This document shows, piece by piece, positions 8,958-17,507 of a stretch of DNA of 64,000 nt; the stretch's first letter is position 1; each line of letters starts with the position of its first letter. The stretch is from Oceanicoccus sp. (GTDB lineage: Bacteria > Pseudomonadota > Gammaproteobacteria > Pseudomonadales > Dasaniaceae). Location of the stretch: contig NZ_JAQWFR010000027.1 in NCBI RefSeq assembly GCF_029238675.1, forward strand, positions 1 to 64,000, in the 5' to 3' direction. The notes under the pieces were generated by a model. The model saw only the letters and a program-made list of their open reading frames with translations. It made no database searches and had not been told where the DNA came from. A program made the translations under genes and the position numbers.

Positions 8958-10317
8958 GTCAATCCATACGCGGCTTCTTGCCTGGCTGGTTATCCCGTTG
9001 CTGTTTATGTCCGCCGCCCACCTCATTAGCACTTACATTAATACTCATAAAACCTCCGAGAGGATCTTCGATAAATTACTGGTTACCTTAGCGTTAACCA
9101 TCTCTGAACACGCCCTCGCTTCGGAGGGCGACCTGTTGACAGAAGATCTGCTGGAACTCATTCGCGTCACTACTAATGACAACCTGTATTACAAGGTCAT
9201 TGGTCCAAACGGGTCATTTGTTACAGGCTATAACACCATTCCCGAACCACAGAGTGGCATTCAGGAGCTGGAAGAACACCTGTATTTTTACGACGCCGTT
9301 TTTCTGGACCAGAAGGTACGCGTGATTGCCGTATCAAGCCTGATTGAGGGCCGCGACCTGGATGGCTGGATGACGACCTTTGTCGCCCAGACCATCAATG
9401 ATCGCAACGCCTATATTGATTCAATATTAGCGGATACGATATTCCGAGTGATAATTCTGGTCGTAGTTGCCTCCGTACTGTTGTACGTCGGCGTCTCGTT
9501 CGGCCTGCAACCGCTAAAACAATTACAGGCATCAGTGCAGCAGCGTCACCCAAAAGATCTTTCGCCCCTTGACCAGGGCAACTTACCACGAGAAATCACT
9601 GGTTTAGTTTTCGCACTCAATCACTTACTACAGCGCCTGTCGGCGAATACCTCGCTGACCAAGCGCTTTGTGGAAAATGCCGCTCATCAATTACGCACCC
9701 CTGTTGCCGCGCTATTACCCCAAACTGATATGGCGTTACGCCGGGCTGAAAGCGAACGTGAACGTGTCGCGGTGGGAAAAATCAAACGCAATGCCGAAAA
9801 TATCGCCCGCCTGACTCATCAATTGTTAAACCTAACCACAGCGGAAGCCATTGCACTGGGTTATCAACACTTTAAAACTATCGATCTGGCCGAGGCTGTC
9901 AAAAAGCATACTTCAATTTTCCTGGAACTCTACCCGAATGCAGATTTAAAACTGGAGCTTCAACCGACACCAATGCAGGGCGACGAACTGTGTATTAATG
10001 AGGTTATTGATAACTTATTAGACAATGCCAGAAAATACGGCGATAGCTCGCAAGCCATCACCGTGCGCACCTTCCAGCAAGACACCCAATGTATTCTGGA
10101 AGTCAGTGACCAGGGCTGTGGAGTACCGGAGGCATGCCGGGAAAAAGTAACCGAACGATTTTATCGATTATCGCATGATTCCACTGGTTCCGGGTTAGGC
10201 CTGGCCATTGTCAAGGAAATTGTCCAGGCTCATCGAGGGCAACTGGAAATCGGCTCTGGGCCAGACGGTCTGGGAACCTGCGTCCGTTGCCGATTCCCTA
10301 TACTATCTGAATCATAA
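8950..10317 (+). CDS. tctE: TctE-like sensor histidine kinase
   Basis: Membrane histidine kinase of 455 residues. TM1 is at about 8-29, followed by a periplasmic sensor region of about 130 residues of the kind seen in TctE (2CSK_N type), and TM2 at about 163-184. The H-box is FVENAAHQLRTPVAALL with phospho-acceptor His246. The ATPase domain shows the N-box NEVIDNLLDNARKYG (350-364), the G1 box SDQGCGVPE and the G2 box GSGLGLAIVKE (413-423). The start is a GTG inside the last codons of tctD, so translation is coupled. It probably senses an organic acid and phosphorylates TctD to control the divergent TTT operon. The ligand is unknown. Confidence 0.92.
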   Translation: MFRSIHTRLLAWLVIPLLFMSAAHLISTYINTHKTSERIFDKLLVTLALTISEHALASEGDLLTEDLLELIRVTTNDNLYYKVIGPNGSFVTGYNTIPEPQSGIQELEEHLYFYDAVFLDQKVRVIAVSSLIEGRDLDGWMTTFVAQTINDRNAYIDSILADTIFRVIILVVVASVLLYVGVSFGLQPLKQLQASVQQRHPKDLSPLDQGNLPREITGLVFALNHLLQRLSANTSLTKRFVENAAHQLRTPVAALLPQTDMALRRAESERERVAVGKIKRNAENIARLTHQLLNLTTAEAIALGYQHFKTIDLAEAVKKHTSIFLELYPNADLKLELQPTPMQGDELCINEVIDNLLDNARKYGDSSQAITVRTFQQDTQCILEVSDQGCGVPEACREKVTERFYRLSHDSTGSGLGLAIVKEIVQAHRGQLEIGSGPDGLGTCVRCRFPILSES

Positions 10318-10475
10318 GAGCAGACAGAGCTCTTATCCAAAGCCCTACAAATCCTTTCAGTTTGAAAGGTAATTGAAAGATAGCACGATATAGAATGCGG
10401 GCACTGAGAAACTCAGTAGAACTGTTGTTTGACAATAGATTTGGACATAAATAATAACTAAGGGGTATTTACACT

Positions 10476-13178
10476 ATGAACACATATCCGAAAAGGCCTG
10501 GATTTAAAAAAAGCAGAATTGCCATGGGCCTGCTCATAGCTGCGGGATCTATGGGCTTAACGCCTACAGCCCTATATGCGGCTGAAGAGACAGTGGTTGA
10601 AGAAGTAGTAATAACCGGCTCCAATATTCGCAGAAAGGGTGATTTTGATAACCCCGCCCCAGTACAAACAGTGGGCCAAATGGAGATCGGTAATGCCGGT
10701 GCCGTACAAATACAGGATGTTTTTAAGAGCATTACTTCTAACTCCGGTTCACAGCTTGCCAACCGGCAAAATGAACGCCAGGGCGTTTCCCAATTTAGTT
10801 TACGTGGACTAGGTGTTGGCTCAACCCTAACCCTGGTTAATGGTCGAAGAGCAGGTCTTTTCGCCGTTCCAGATGATACCGGACAGTTGTTCACTGATGT
10901 CAACCAGTACCCCGTCAACATGATCGAGCGGGTAGAAGTGCTGACAGATGGCGCCTCAGCAACCTATGGCTCAGAAGCTTTGGCCGGTGTTGTCAATATC
11001 ATAACCCGGGATAAATTCGAAGGCCTGGAGTTCACCGCCGAAGCGCGTGATGCTTCAAATTCCTCACAGCAGTTAAGTAGCGCATTTGGTGCCGCCTTTG
11101 ATAAAGGGCACTTCACTATTTTCGCAAACTACTACACACAAGACGGCAATTTCCGCGGTGATTTCGACTGGATTGAAGATAATCAGACGTTCTCATCCAG
11201 CACTGGCTCACCAGGCACTTACTCAACTGCGACCACCGATCCGGTGGATGGCTCAATAACTCACGGTCTGGGAAGCTCATCCACACGGGTTCCCGATGCC
11301 GATTGCCTTGAGGCAGAGGGTACTATATCAAGTAGCCGTTGCCGCTATAACTTTATCGATCAGCGGCGCCTGATTGCTGAAGAAGAGCGCTTTCAAGTAT
11401 TTTCAAAATTCAATTTTGATATATCAGAATCCGCTTCGTTCTATTCTGAAATTAGCCATTCCCGCAATCAGGTGACGGATGCACTGGGTGGTGCCGTACT
11501 ACGTACCGGCCCCTTAGGCGGCAATATGTTTATACCCGGCAGTCATCCCTTCAACTTTTGGGTAGACCAGGGTGGCGACCAACCGGTTTATTTGGATCCA
11601 ACCACCAATGCCGCAGACTGGGCTAACGGCACTTTGGTAGCGACCGATTTGGCGGGTCAATTCAGACCGCTGGGCACCGTGCTGGGTGATGGACCCAACG
11701 CCGATGAAATTAAAACGGTTTTTACCAATAGCCGTATTTCGAGCGGTTTCGATATTGACTTAAAAAATGACTGGTTTTTGGCTCTTAACTACACCTGGGC
11801 CAATTCCGATTACACCCGTCGTGAACCGAGAAACTACGCTGTAGATTTGCTTCAGGAGATTATTAATGATGGCCGCTGGAACCCCTTTGGTACGGCTGTA
11901 GTGTCACCTGACTTGGTTTCCCCCAAAGACGGTGCAACAACTGCGGGTAATGAGTCACTGGTGCTTCAAGAATTCTCTCGCTCTAAAACCAATACAGGTA
12001 GCGTCATGCAACAGGTAGCAGAGGCTATACTGAGCGGCGAAGTCAGTGAAAGTATTGCTGTAGCCGTAGGCGCTCAATATCGTCGCTTAGACTTCGAAGA
12101 CTTCCCTGATGGACTGAGCGGCGTGCTTGAAGGTGGCCGAGCTGATGAAACCAGCCCTAGTGAAGGTTCCCAGGATGCTATCGCACTCTTCACCGAATTG
12201 GCCTGGTCAGTCAGTGATGACCTGGAAACACAGTTCGCATTACGTTATGAGGACTATGATGATAAGGGTGGCTCTACGCTTGACCCGAAAGTTGCTTTTA
12301 AATACAACGTCAACGACGATTTGTCGGTACGGGGTTCATGGGGCACGTCATTTCAGGCGCCATCCATTAAGCAAGTTTCAGGCTCCACGGGTAATGCCAC
12401 AGTCACCGACCCACAGCAACCGGGCGCGGGGACTTTCAATGCCACTGTAGTAACCGGTGGCTCAGCTGACCTGGATCCTCAATCATCAACAAACTATAAC
12501 CTGGGCTTGCTGTACACCGCTGACAATGGCCTGGACCTATCTGTAGATTACTGGGTCTATGAACTGGAAGACCTTATTCTTCCCGGTGCATCTCCCCAGG
12601 TAATCGTGGATAACTGCGGCGCTGGCACTTGCCCGGATGTGCTTCGTGATGCAACTGGCCAGATAAACGCAGTACTCACGTCTTTCGATAACAGAGGCAC
12701 AGCCGATGTTAGAGGTATAGATGTGAAAATTGCCTATGCCCCAGACTGGAATGCAGAGGGTGATTGGATCTTTGACCTGTCACTGACCAAGTTCCTGGAA
12801 TATGATTCATCGGAGTTTGGCGATGTTAAAAACTCACGTAACTTTGGTAATCCATTCGGCTCCACACCAGATACCAAGCTAAATGGTGGAGTTACCTGGA
12901 TGAATGGCAACCACTACGTTAACCTGAGTGCTCGCTTTGTTGGTGACTATACTGATGACCAGACGGACGAGACTGTCGATAGCCAAACCACTTATGACGC
13001 TCGCTATTCTTATGTCTTCCCAGGGCTGATTGCTGGCGGTGACACAACGGTTACTGCAGGTGTGGTTAACATCACCGATGAAGATCCATCCCTGATTGAC
13101 AACCGTCCAGGCTTTGACACCGAGGTTCACGATCCCAGAGGCCGTCAACTCTATGTTAGCGTCAAGCAAACCTTTTAA
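10476..13178 (+). CDS. TonB-dependent outer membrane receptor
   Basis: A 900-residue outer membrane receptor for TonB-energised uptake. The signal peptide covers about residues 1-35 (cleavage after LYAA) and a TonB-box-like stretch TVVEEVVITGSNIRR follows. The plug has VQDV-type spacing and the signatures LRGLGVGSTLTLVNGRR and RVEVLTDGASATYGSEAL then AGVVNII. The barrel ends in the canonical C-terminal Phe (VSVKQTF). This group of receptors resembles those abundant in marine and plant-associated proteobacteria rather than classical siderophore receptors. An AAGGGG Shine-Dalgarno lies about 10 nt before the ATG, 158 nt after tctE. It may deliver the substrate of the TTT operon into the periplasm; that is inference from position only. 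Confidence 0.93.
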   Translation: MNTYPKRPGFKKSRIAMGLLIAAGSMGLTPTALYAAEETVVEEVVITGSNIRRKGDFDNPAPVQTVGQMEIGNAGAVQIQDVFKSITSNSGSQLANRQNERQGVSQFSLRGLGVGSTLTLVNGRRAGLFAVPDDTGQLFTDVNQYPVNMIERVEVLTDGASATYGSEALAGVVNIITRDKFEGLEFTAEARDASNSSQQLSSAFGAAFDKGHFTIFANYYTQDGNFRGDFDWIEDNQTFSSSTGSPGTYSTATTDPVDGSITHGLGSSSTRVPDADCLEAEGTISSSRCRYNFIDQRRLIAEEERFQVFSKFNFDISESASFYSEISHSRNQVTDALGGAVLRTGPLGGNMFIPGSHPFNFWVDQGGDQPVYLDPTTNAADWANGTLVATDLAGQFRPLGTVLGDGPNADEIKTVFTNSRISSGFDIDLKNDWFLALNYTWANSDYTRREPRNYAVDLLQEIINDGRWNPFGTAVVSPDLVSPKDGATTAGNESLVLQEFSRSKTNTGSVMQQVAEAILSGEVSESIAVAVGAQYRRLDFEDFPDGLSGVLEGGRADETSPSEGSQDAIALFTELAWSVSDDLETQFALRYEDYDDKGGSTLDPKVAFKYNVNDDLSVRGSWGTSFQAPSIKQVSGSTGNATVTDPQQPGAGTFNATVVTGGSADLDPQSSTNYNLGLLYTADNGLDLSVDYWVYELEDLILPGASPQVIVDNCGAGTCPDVLRDATGQINAVLTSFDNRGTADVRGIDVKIAYAPDWNAEGDWIFDLSLTKFLEYDSSEFGDVKNSRNFGNPFGSTPDTKLNGGVTWMNGNHYVNLSARFVGDYTDDQTDETVDSQTTYDARYSYVFPGLIAGGDTTVTAGVVNITDEDPSLIDNRPGFDTEVHDPRGRQLYVSVKQTF

Positions 13179-13197
13179 ACGCTAGCTTGATACACAA

Positions 13198-13231
13198 AAT
13201 CCCGCGTACACTTGTACGCGGGATTTTTTTT
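13198..13231 (+). terminator. Rho-independent terminator after TonB receptor
   Basis: A near-perfect GC-rich hairpin whose arms (13198-13210 and 13213-13225) centre on CCCGCGTAC/GTACGCGGG is followed by a run of eight T (13224-13231). It lies 20 nt after the receptor stop and ends that transcript before the next gene. Confidence 0.92.
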
Positions 13232-13284
13232 AACTGAACAACAGGTAATATTCAATAAGGGTTAAACAGTATGGAGTGGCCAAT

Positions 13285-13797
13285 ATGCTCAGGTTAATAA
13301 CTATTTCCATCGTCGCACTTGTACCCGCCTTGGGTTTTGCTAATAACTCCGGCTTGCAGAATGGATTGCTGGATTGCTCCCGTATAGCAAGCGATGTAAA
13401 GCGTCTGGCCTGTTTTGATGAGCTCGCACCACCGCTAAATCAACAAGCCTCCACTTCACCCACCATGCCCGCAGAAAAACCCAAACAACCAGAACTCCCA
13501 GCCAATACTGGTGCCGAGAGAAAACAACCCGGTGAGAAGTATTTGTACGGGAAAAACAATGCCGATAAAGCGCCTGCAATCTATAAATACACGCTTACCA
13601 GAGCCAAAAAGGACAACCGCGGCCGCTGGCTTTTTTACTTCAGCAATGGTCAGGTCTGGAGCCAACTTGAAGCCAAGCCCCTACCCAGACCCAAACCTGT
13701 ACCCATGAAAGCCACTATCTCTGAAGCCATTATGGGCAGCTATTCGCTGCGACTGGGTGATGGGCAACGCTCTATTAAAGTACGGCGTTTACGCTAA
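13285..13797 (+). CDS. Putative periplasmic protein with CxRI...RLACFDELA motif
   Basis: Unrecognised secreted protein of about 170 residues. The signal peptide is MLRLITISIVALVPALGFA, with cleavage before NNSG. The mature N-terminus has LLDCSRIASDVKRLACFDELA, a two-Cys motif seen at the N-termini of several gammaproteobacterial periplasmic proteins, including some type VI secretion-associated ones; its role is unknown. A Pro/Gln-rich linker (about 45-75) precedes a compact C-terminal domain with FYFSNGQVWSQLE and a basic end (SIKVRRLR). The open frame extends to a GTG at 13276, but GGAG at 13273-13276 is well placed for the ATG at 13285. It is a monocistronic-looking gene converging on folE. 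I propose no function. Confidence 0.75.
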   Translation: MLRLITISIVALVPALGFANNSGLQNGLLDCSRIASDVKRLACFDELAPPLNQQASTSPTMPAEKPKQPELPANTGAERKQPGEKYLYGKNNADKAPAIYKYTLTRAKKDNRGRWLFYFSNGQVWSQLEAKPLPRPKPVPMKATISEAIMGSYSLRLGDGQRSIKVRRLR

Positions 13798-13820
13798 TCG
13801 AGTAACAATAACCAACAAAA

Positions 13821-14546
13821 TTAAGCAGACAGAAATTCTTTTCGGCTAATAGCATTTTCTTTAAATTGGCCACCTAAAGCTGTGGTTTGGGTTACTGAGG
13901 AAGCATCCATAACACCCCGTGCTTTTACGCAGTAATGCGAGGCATCAATTCTTACCGCTACATGCTCCGTTTCCAGTAAAGTTTGTAACGCTAATAAAAT
14001 CTGCTGAGTTAAGCGCTCCTGCACTTGGGGACGCTGGGCGAAAAAGCGCACGATACGATTAATCTTGGATAAACCAATAATTTTATCACCAGGTATATAA
14101 GCCACCTTGGCAACACCATCGATGGTGACAAAATGGTGCTCACAGGTGCTGACTAAACTAATGCCACTTACCTTAACCATCTCTTCCACCCCCATCTTAT
14201 TTTCAATGGCGGTAATTTTAGGAAATTGGCTGTAATCCAACCCGGAGAAAATCTCATCAACATACATCTTGGCAATACGATGGGGGGTCTCACACAAACT
14301 ATCATCGGTGAGGTCCAGACCTAGAGCACTTACCACATCAGTCATAGCTTCGCGAATACGCTGGTACTTTTCATCCCGGCTTAACGGTTTTGCGGTTAGA
14401 GGAGTCTCCAAACCCGCCTCGATCAGCGCTTTGCGAACAAGCTCTGCTTCATCTGAATATGCAATTGGCACTGCAGTTGAGGCTGAAGTTGAGGCTGAAG
14501 TTGGAATAGTGGGAAAGCTAAGTGGTTGTTCAGCGGCTGAGTCCAT
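13821..14546 (-). CDS. folE: GTP cyclohydrolase I
   Basis: Converts GTP to 7,8-dihydroneopterin triphosphate, the first step of folate (and queuosine precursor) synthesis, in the cytoplasm. The 241 residues closely follow E. coli FolE from about residue 30 on: [20 protein letters not shown], then STCEHHF and HYCVKARG. These give the zinc ligands Cys135, His138 and Cys206 and the catalytic His137. The N-terminus carries an extra 25-30 residues rich in Ser, Thr and Ala, partly encoded by a 12-bp tandem repeat at 14476-14503. No better internal start is visible. It converges with the gene at 13285-13797 and has its own upstream region shared with the divergent hydrolase. Confidence 0.96.
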   Translation of the reverse strand: MDSAAEQPLSFPTIPTSASTSASTAVPIAYSDEAELVRKALIEAGLETPLTAKPLSRDEKYQRIREAMTDVVSALGLDLTDDSLCETPHRIAKMYVDEIFSGLDYSQFPKITAIENKMGVEEMVKVSGISLVSTCEHHFVTIDGVAKVAYIPGDKIIGLSKINRIVRFFAQRPQVQERLTQQILLALQTLLETEHVAVRIDASHYCVKARGVMDASSVTQTTALGGQFKENAISRKEFLSA

Positions 14547-14703
14547 AGTTATTCCTTATTAATATTGTCTGCAGTAAGATACGTAAACCCGATTCATATT
14601 GGATTCATTACAGAGTGATTTTTTACCAGGCCAGAGCATACCTGGCCTCAACACCCCCCTGGCATGCTAGAATCAGCCCCCCCTTAGCCACTAACTACCC
14701 TTT

Positions 14704-15609
14704 ATGACATTTCTGGAACAACTCGAACCCCTTGCTTTCACCGCCTCGGACAATGTCACCCTAAGAGGCTGGCAGACCCCTTTAAGTGGTAAACCCATTA
14801 TCTATTTCCGCCATGCCAATGGGTTTAGCAGCCTATGCTATGAGCCGATGCTGAAGCTATTAGCACCCCATTACGACCTGGTGATGATGGACACTCAGGG
14901 GCATGGCAATAGTGATAAAGGGGATAGTATTAGTTGGCAGCAATGCGCCATACATAGCGTAGAACATATCGAGGCCAGTTATAGCCAATGGAATAGCCAG
15001 TGGCAGGGGGAAGGCAATATCCCGCTTTATGGCCTGGGCCATAGTTTTGGCGCGATTATGACCCTGCTGACAGTCGGCCACCGCCCGCAACTATTTACCC
15101 GCACGATTTTGCTAGATCCTGTGATGTTTTCGCCCTTCATGCTGCTATTAAATCGGCTTATGCATCAACTGGGACAATCCAAACACAATCCAATGTTCAG
15201 CCAAGCCCTCAAGCGTCGCAGCAGCTGGCCCAACCGCCAAAGCGCCTTTGAAGCGCTGCGCAACCGTGGCATTTATAAAGGGTGGGATGATGCCTGCCTG
15301 CGAGCCTATACCGACCACTGCCTGGCGGAAGATGAACAGGGAGCACAGCTAAAATGCTTACCAGAAACTGAAGCTTACTTTTTTTTAGCAAAAACAGGCC
15401 CATTATGGCCCTCGGCTAAAAAAGTGGCTACGCCAATGACTCTGATTGTTGGGGAAAAAACCTACCCCTTTGTCAGAGCAACCGCGGCTAAAGCAGCCAG
15501 GCAATATGCCCCTATTGATCGCCTGGTGGTCGAGGGGGGGCATTGTTTTATGCAGGAACACCCAACTGAAACCGCTGAATTAATTCTGAAACTTTTATCA
15601 CAAGGTTAA
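14704..15609 (+). CDS. Alpha/beta hydrolase
   Basis: Cytoplasmic alpha/beta-fold hydrolase of 301 residues with no signal peptide. The nucleophile elbow is GLGHSFGA with Ser114. The oxyanion-loop region is FRHANGFSS, and MMDTQGHGNSDK is the usual strand-4/helix segment of this fold. The catalytic His is probably His280 in VVEGGHCFMQEHP near the C-terminus, and the acid is likely in LIVGEKTYP or the preceding loop. A lid-like insertion spans about residues 135-210. Many such proteins act on esters or lipid-like substrates; the substrate here cannot be told. It is divergent from folE and 42 nt upstream of the CvpA-like gene, possibly co-transcribed. Confidence 0.88.
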   Translation: MTFLEQLEPLAFTASDNVTLRGWQTPLSGKPIIYFRHANGFSSLCYEPMLKLLAPHYDLVMMDTQGHGNSDKGDSISWQQCAIHSVEHIEASYSQWNSQWQGEGNIPLYGLGHSFGAIMTLLTVGHRPQLFTRTILLDPVMFSPFMLLLNRLMHQLGQSKHNPMFSQALKRRSSWPNRQSAFEALRNRGIYKGWDDACLRAYTDHCLAEDEQGAQLKCLPETEAYFFLAKTGPLWPSAKKVATPMTLIVGEKTYPFVRATAAKAARQYAPIDRLVVEGGHCFMQEHPTETAELILKLLSQG

Positions 15610-15651
15610 ACCAATCCATGCAGGTCAATGGAAAACACAGAGAGAGCAACT

Positions 15652-16509
15652 ATGGCTTCAGGTATTTTAATCACCGCCGTTTTAATCTTTGCCGTGCGAG
15701 GCATGTTGCTTGGTTTTAGCGGCGTTATTGGCCGGCTACTGGGCTTCGCTGCAGGCTATTTCGTAGCTTTTAGCTATCGTTTGCAGCTGGCTGAATTTAT
15801 CACCCAAAACACCAGTATTACCCTGCCCTCTATTGCCCTGCAAATGATGAGTGGTTTGGGGCTATTTATTGTCACTATGCTGGTCACCGGCCTATTAGTT
15901 TCAGCGACGTTTAAACTACTTGGTTCAGTCATCCCGCTTTTTAAGGCCATTGTCGATAATGACTCTGTCGGCGGTAAAGTGGCAGGAGCTACGTTAAATG
16001 GCACTATTGCCGCCGCTATCGTTTTGTTGGGTATTTGGGGCTTTGGGCAGGCAACCAATAAACAAGACCCCAATGACCCGCTACAGCAATTCGCCAATCA
16101 GTTTGGGGAAAAAGTCTTCGGCGTGATTACCGACGGTGAAGATCTTAACTTTCAGGGTTTCTCCCAATCGTTCTCACAAACCATCAGCAACGGTCAGGTC
16201 ATCAGCAGTTCCAGCTCAACGACTACTTATTCCAATACTGGCTCTGCGGTTATCAGCAATGGCTCAAAAACCCTCAGTATTGATTCGGTTAGAGAAGTGC
16301 TTGAACAAGCCAGCCAAAACACCGATGGTATCGATACCGAGGAGTTGCTGAACAACCCTCAGCTGCAAAGCCTGATCAATAACCCCGAACTGCGAGATAT
16401 GGTTCTACAAAAACTGGAGAATAACCCTGGGCAACTCCAGGATATTCAGCAGCAGATTATGAATAACCCGCAACTGCTTGAACTTATGCAACGTCTGCAA
16501 TCGCAATAA
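15652..16509 (+). CDS. CvpA-like membrane protein with C-terminal NNP (STI1-like) repeats
   Basis: Inner-membrane protein of about 285 residues. Residues 1-135 form four hydrophobic segments and include the CvpA-like N-terminus ILITAVLIFAVRGMLLGFSG. A Ser/Thr/Asn-rich linker (about 160-205) follows. The C-terminal 60 residues carry four NNP-started units (NNPQLQSLI, NNPELRDMV, NNPGQLQDI, NNPQLLELM), resembling STI1 modules of co-chaperones, which bind hydrophobic segments. CvpA proteins are known for colicin V export and envelope stress tolerance, usually without this tail. An upstream ATG at 15628 would add eight polar residues; I prefer 15652 because it places the hydrophobic segment at the N-terminus with AGAG-type spacing. 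It follows the hydrolase by 42 nt. Confidence 0.78.
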   Translation: MASGILITAVLIFAVRGMLLGFSGVIGRLLGFAAGYFVAFSYRLQLAEFITQNTSITLPSIALQMMSGLGLFIVTMLVTGLLVSATFKLLGSVIPLFKAIVDNDSVGGKVAGATLNGTIAAAIVLLGIWGFGQATNKQDPNDPLQQFANQFGEKVFGVITDGEDLNFQGFSQSFSQTISNGQVISSSSSTTTYSNTGSAVISNGSKTLSIDSVREVLEQASQNTDGIDTEELLNNPQLQSLINNPELRDMVLQKLENNPGQLQDIQQQIMNNPQLLELMQRLQSQ

Positions 16510-16595
16510 TTTTAGTAGAGGCAAGTGAGCGGTATTTACTGTAATACAGCACGAAAAGATAAACTCTACCACTAACAACACTAAAGGAATCCGTT

Positions 16596-17042
16596 ATGCA
16601 TATCTGGGTCGATGCCGATGCCTGCCCCAACGTCATTAAGGAGATATTATTTCGCGCCGCTAATCGCGTACAAATACCGGTCACCCTGGTCGCCAACCAA
16701 TATATAAAAACCCCGCCCTCGCCGTATATTAAATCAGTGCAAGTAGCCGCAGGTTTTGATGTGGCAGATAACCATATAGCCCAGGAAACTCAAGCTGGAG
16801 ATATTGTTATTACCGCCGATATTCCGCTAGCCGCAGATATTGTTGCCAAGGGCGCCTATGGCATTAACCCGCGCGGCACACTGTATACCGAACAAAATAT
16901 CAAACAGACATTAACCATGAGAAATTTTATGGAAGAAATGCGTAGCACAGGACAAGCCAGTGGCGGGCCACCACCACTGGACTCAAAAGATAAACAGGCC
17001 TTTGCCAATACACTGGACAAACTGCTTGCCAAAGCCAAATAA
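16596..17042 (+). CDS. YaiI/YqxD family protein (DUF188)
   Basis: Conserved cytoplasmic protein of 148 residues, the standard length of the YaiI/YqxD (UPF0178) family. Motifs seen are the N-terminal [17 protein letters not shown] (an acidic PIN-like first motif), [12 protein letters not shown] near residue 72, and ALINP-like [13 protein letters not shown] near 88. The conserved Gly/Pro-rich [15 protein letters not shown] near 129 is diagnostic for the family. The fold is PIN-domain-like, so nuclease activity has been suggested, but no function is firmly established. It has its own Shine-Dalgarno (AAAGGA, 10 nt before the ATG) and lies 120 nt upstream of ppnP. Confidence 0.92.
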   Translation: MHIWVDADACPNVIKEILFRAANRVQIPVTLVANQYIKTPPSPYIKSVQVAAGFDVADNHIAQETQAGDIVITADIPLAADIVAKGAYGINPRGTLYTEQNIKQTLTMRNFMEEMRSTGQASGGPPPLDSKDKQAFANTLDKLLAKAK

Positions 17043-17082
17043 GATCCAAATATATTAATCCCTCTTACTGTGAATTTTAACG

Positions 17083-17133
17083 TATAATCGCGCCCCTCAA
17101 TTTTTGAGCTCAGTGCTATGGCCCATAGCACTG
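17083..17133 (+). promoter_or_regulatory. ppnP promoter and 5' leader with 23-nt palindrome
   Basis: A consensus -10 box TATAAT is at 17083-17088, without a good -35. Downstream, in the presumed leader, lie a small inverted repeat CTCAA/TTGAG (17096-17108) and a perfect 11-bp inverted repeat CAGTGCTATGG/CCATAGCACTG (17111-17133) with a single central base. No T-run follows, so it is not a terminator. It is either an operator or an RNA hairpin about 20 nt before the ppnP Shine-Dalgarno. Confidence 0.55.
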
Positions 17134-17162
17134 ATCAGTACACCGATTTCAGGAGCTAGATG

Positions 17163-17444
17163 ATGTTTAATGTTAACGAATACTTTGATGGCAAAGTGGC
17201 CTCAATCGCTTTTCAAACTGCAACCCTGCCCGCCACTGTTGGCGTTATGGCTGTGGGTGAGTTTGAGTTTGGCACCAGCCAGAAAGAAACTATGACGATT
17301 GTTAGTGGTGCGCTTACGGTGAAGTTACCGGGCAGTGATAATTGGAAAACCTTTAATGCTGGCGAGCACTTTATTGTTGAAGCTAACGAAAAATTTCAAT
17401 TGAAGGTTGCCATCGAAACGGCCTACCTATGTACTTATGAGTAA
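17163..17444 (+). CDS. ppnP: Pyrimidine/purine nucleoside phosphorylase
   Basis: Small cupin-fold enzyme that phosphorolyses several nucleosides to base and (deoxy)ribose-1-phosphate in salvage. The 93-residue product aligns along its length with E. coli PpnP (formerly YaiE): [65 protein letters not shown] and the end YLCTYE. Two ATGs are adjacent at 17160 and 17163. The second aligns with the family start and sits 7 nt after AGGAG (17151-17155), so it is chosen. Its 5' leader holds a 23-nt palindrome that may regulate it. It converges with the TonB receptor gene across a shared terminator. Confidence 0.95.
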   Translation: MFNVNEYFDGKVASIAFQTATLPATVGVMAVGEFEFGTSQKETMTIVSGALTVKLPGSDNWKTFNAGEHFIVEANEKFQLKVAIETAYLCTYE

Positions 17445-17463
17445 TATTAAATTATTGATAAAA

Positions 17464-17488
17464 AAAGGGGCGAATAAATCGCCCCTTT
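17464..17488 (-). terminator. Bidirectional terminator between ppnP and the TonB receptor
   Basis: Stem AAAGGGGCGA/TCGCCCCTTT (17464-17473 with 17479-17488), loop of five. Read on the minus strand the stem is followed by about seven T (17467 down to 17460), so it mainly ends the leftward receptor transcript. On the plus strand only three T follow, giving a weaker stop for ppnP. Confidence 0.85.
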
Positions 17489-17507
17489 CTACGCTATAAC
17501 AACAGTC

